Assembly (NCBI GenBank): GCA_002686115.1
Contig: NZAF01000147.1
Location: forward strand, 1-6,430
Source of the DNA: Halobacteriovorax sp.
GTDB lineage: Bacteria > Bdellovibrionota > Bacteriovoracia > Bacteriovoracales > Bacteriovoracaceae
Length of the DNA: 6,430 bases
Reading direction: 5' to 3'
Shown here: one piece after another, positions 6,360 through 6,430 of the stretch
Numbering within the stretch: position 1 is the stretch's first letter
Layout: every line of letters begins with the position of its first letter
Translations under genes and position numbers: made by a program
The notes under the pieces: model-generated
The model's database searches: none
What the model was told of the DNA's origin: nothing
Seen by the model: only the letters and a program-made list of their open reading frames with translations

Positions 6360-6430
6360 GCTGATTTTTCTAGATATTCATTAACTGAATCAATTGAAAC
6401 ACCGAAATAATTCTCAACCTTTTTAGCTGA
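6356..6430 (-). CDS. C-terminal end of a convergent unrecognised gene, partial
   Basis: Reading the - strand from the right edge gives an uninterrupted 24 codons that end in TGA (complement of 6356-6358) exactly at the terminator stem. The visible tail includes KKVENYFGVSIDSVNEYLEKSA at its end (split here: KKVENYFG, then VSIDSVNEYLEKSA). It looks like two short helices joined by a turn, as in many cytoplasmic proteins. Its position just beyond a bidirectional terminator and its ordinary composition support a real gene end. Too little is visible to name a family, and 24 open codons can occur by chance. Confidence 0.55.
   Translation of the reverse strand, partial: SAKKVENYFGVSIDSVNEYLEKSA

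Overview
The window is AT-rich DNA packed with genes on both strands. It shows five complete protein genes plus one gene cut by each edge. The organism is a Gram-negative bacterium, because two gene products have signal peptides and C-terminal segments ending in phenylalanine, as outer-membrane beta-barrels do. The low GC content, the acidic Asn/Glu/Ser-rich proteins and the lineage-type barrel proteins suggest a Bdellovibrio-like organism of the Bacteriovorax/Halobacteriovorax kind. That placement is an inference from style and not proven by any marker here.

Left block, + strand (1-2449): a 5'-truncated gene encodes a long acidic disordered segment, a middle alpha/beta domain and a C-terminal YbjQ-like (UPF0145) domain. 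After 23 bases it is followed by a GlpD-family FAD-dependent glycerol-3-phosphate dehydrogenase with an unusually short C-terminal domain. No glycerol kinase or facilitator gene is visible nearby.

Middle block, - strand (2446-5089): two tandem genes 13 bases apart encode exported proteins. Both appear to be built as signal peptide, roughly 90-residue beta-rich N-terminal domain, linker and C-terminal beta-barrel. They look like diverged paralogues. The second of them meets glpD tail to tail, and their stop codons share bases in the tetramer TTAG.

Right block (5090-6430): an 82-base divergent intergenic region precedes a 62-residue unrecognised protein and then trxB (thioredoxin reductase) on the + strand, probably one transcription unit. 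A perfect 8-bp inverted repeat overlaps the small gene's stop codon. A strong intrinsic terminator after trxB probably also ends transcription of a convergent gene whose last 24 codons enter from the right edge.

Functionally, the two recognisable enzymes are flavoproteins: one feeds electrons from glycerol-3-phosphate to the respiratory chain, the other reduces thioredoxin with NADPH. Nothing in the window ties them to one pathway. No RNA genes, CRISPR arrays, insertion sequences or phage genes were seen. The least explained items are the two tandem barrel proteins, the acidic YbjQ fusion and the small gene ahead of trxB.
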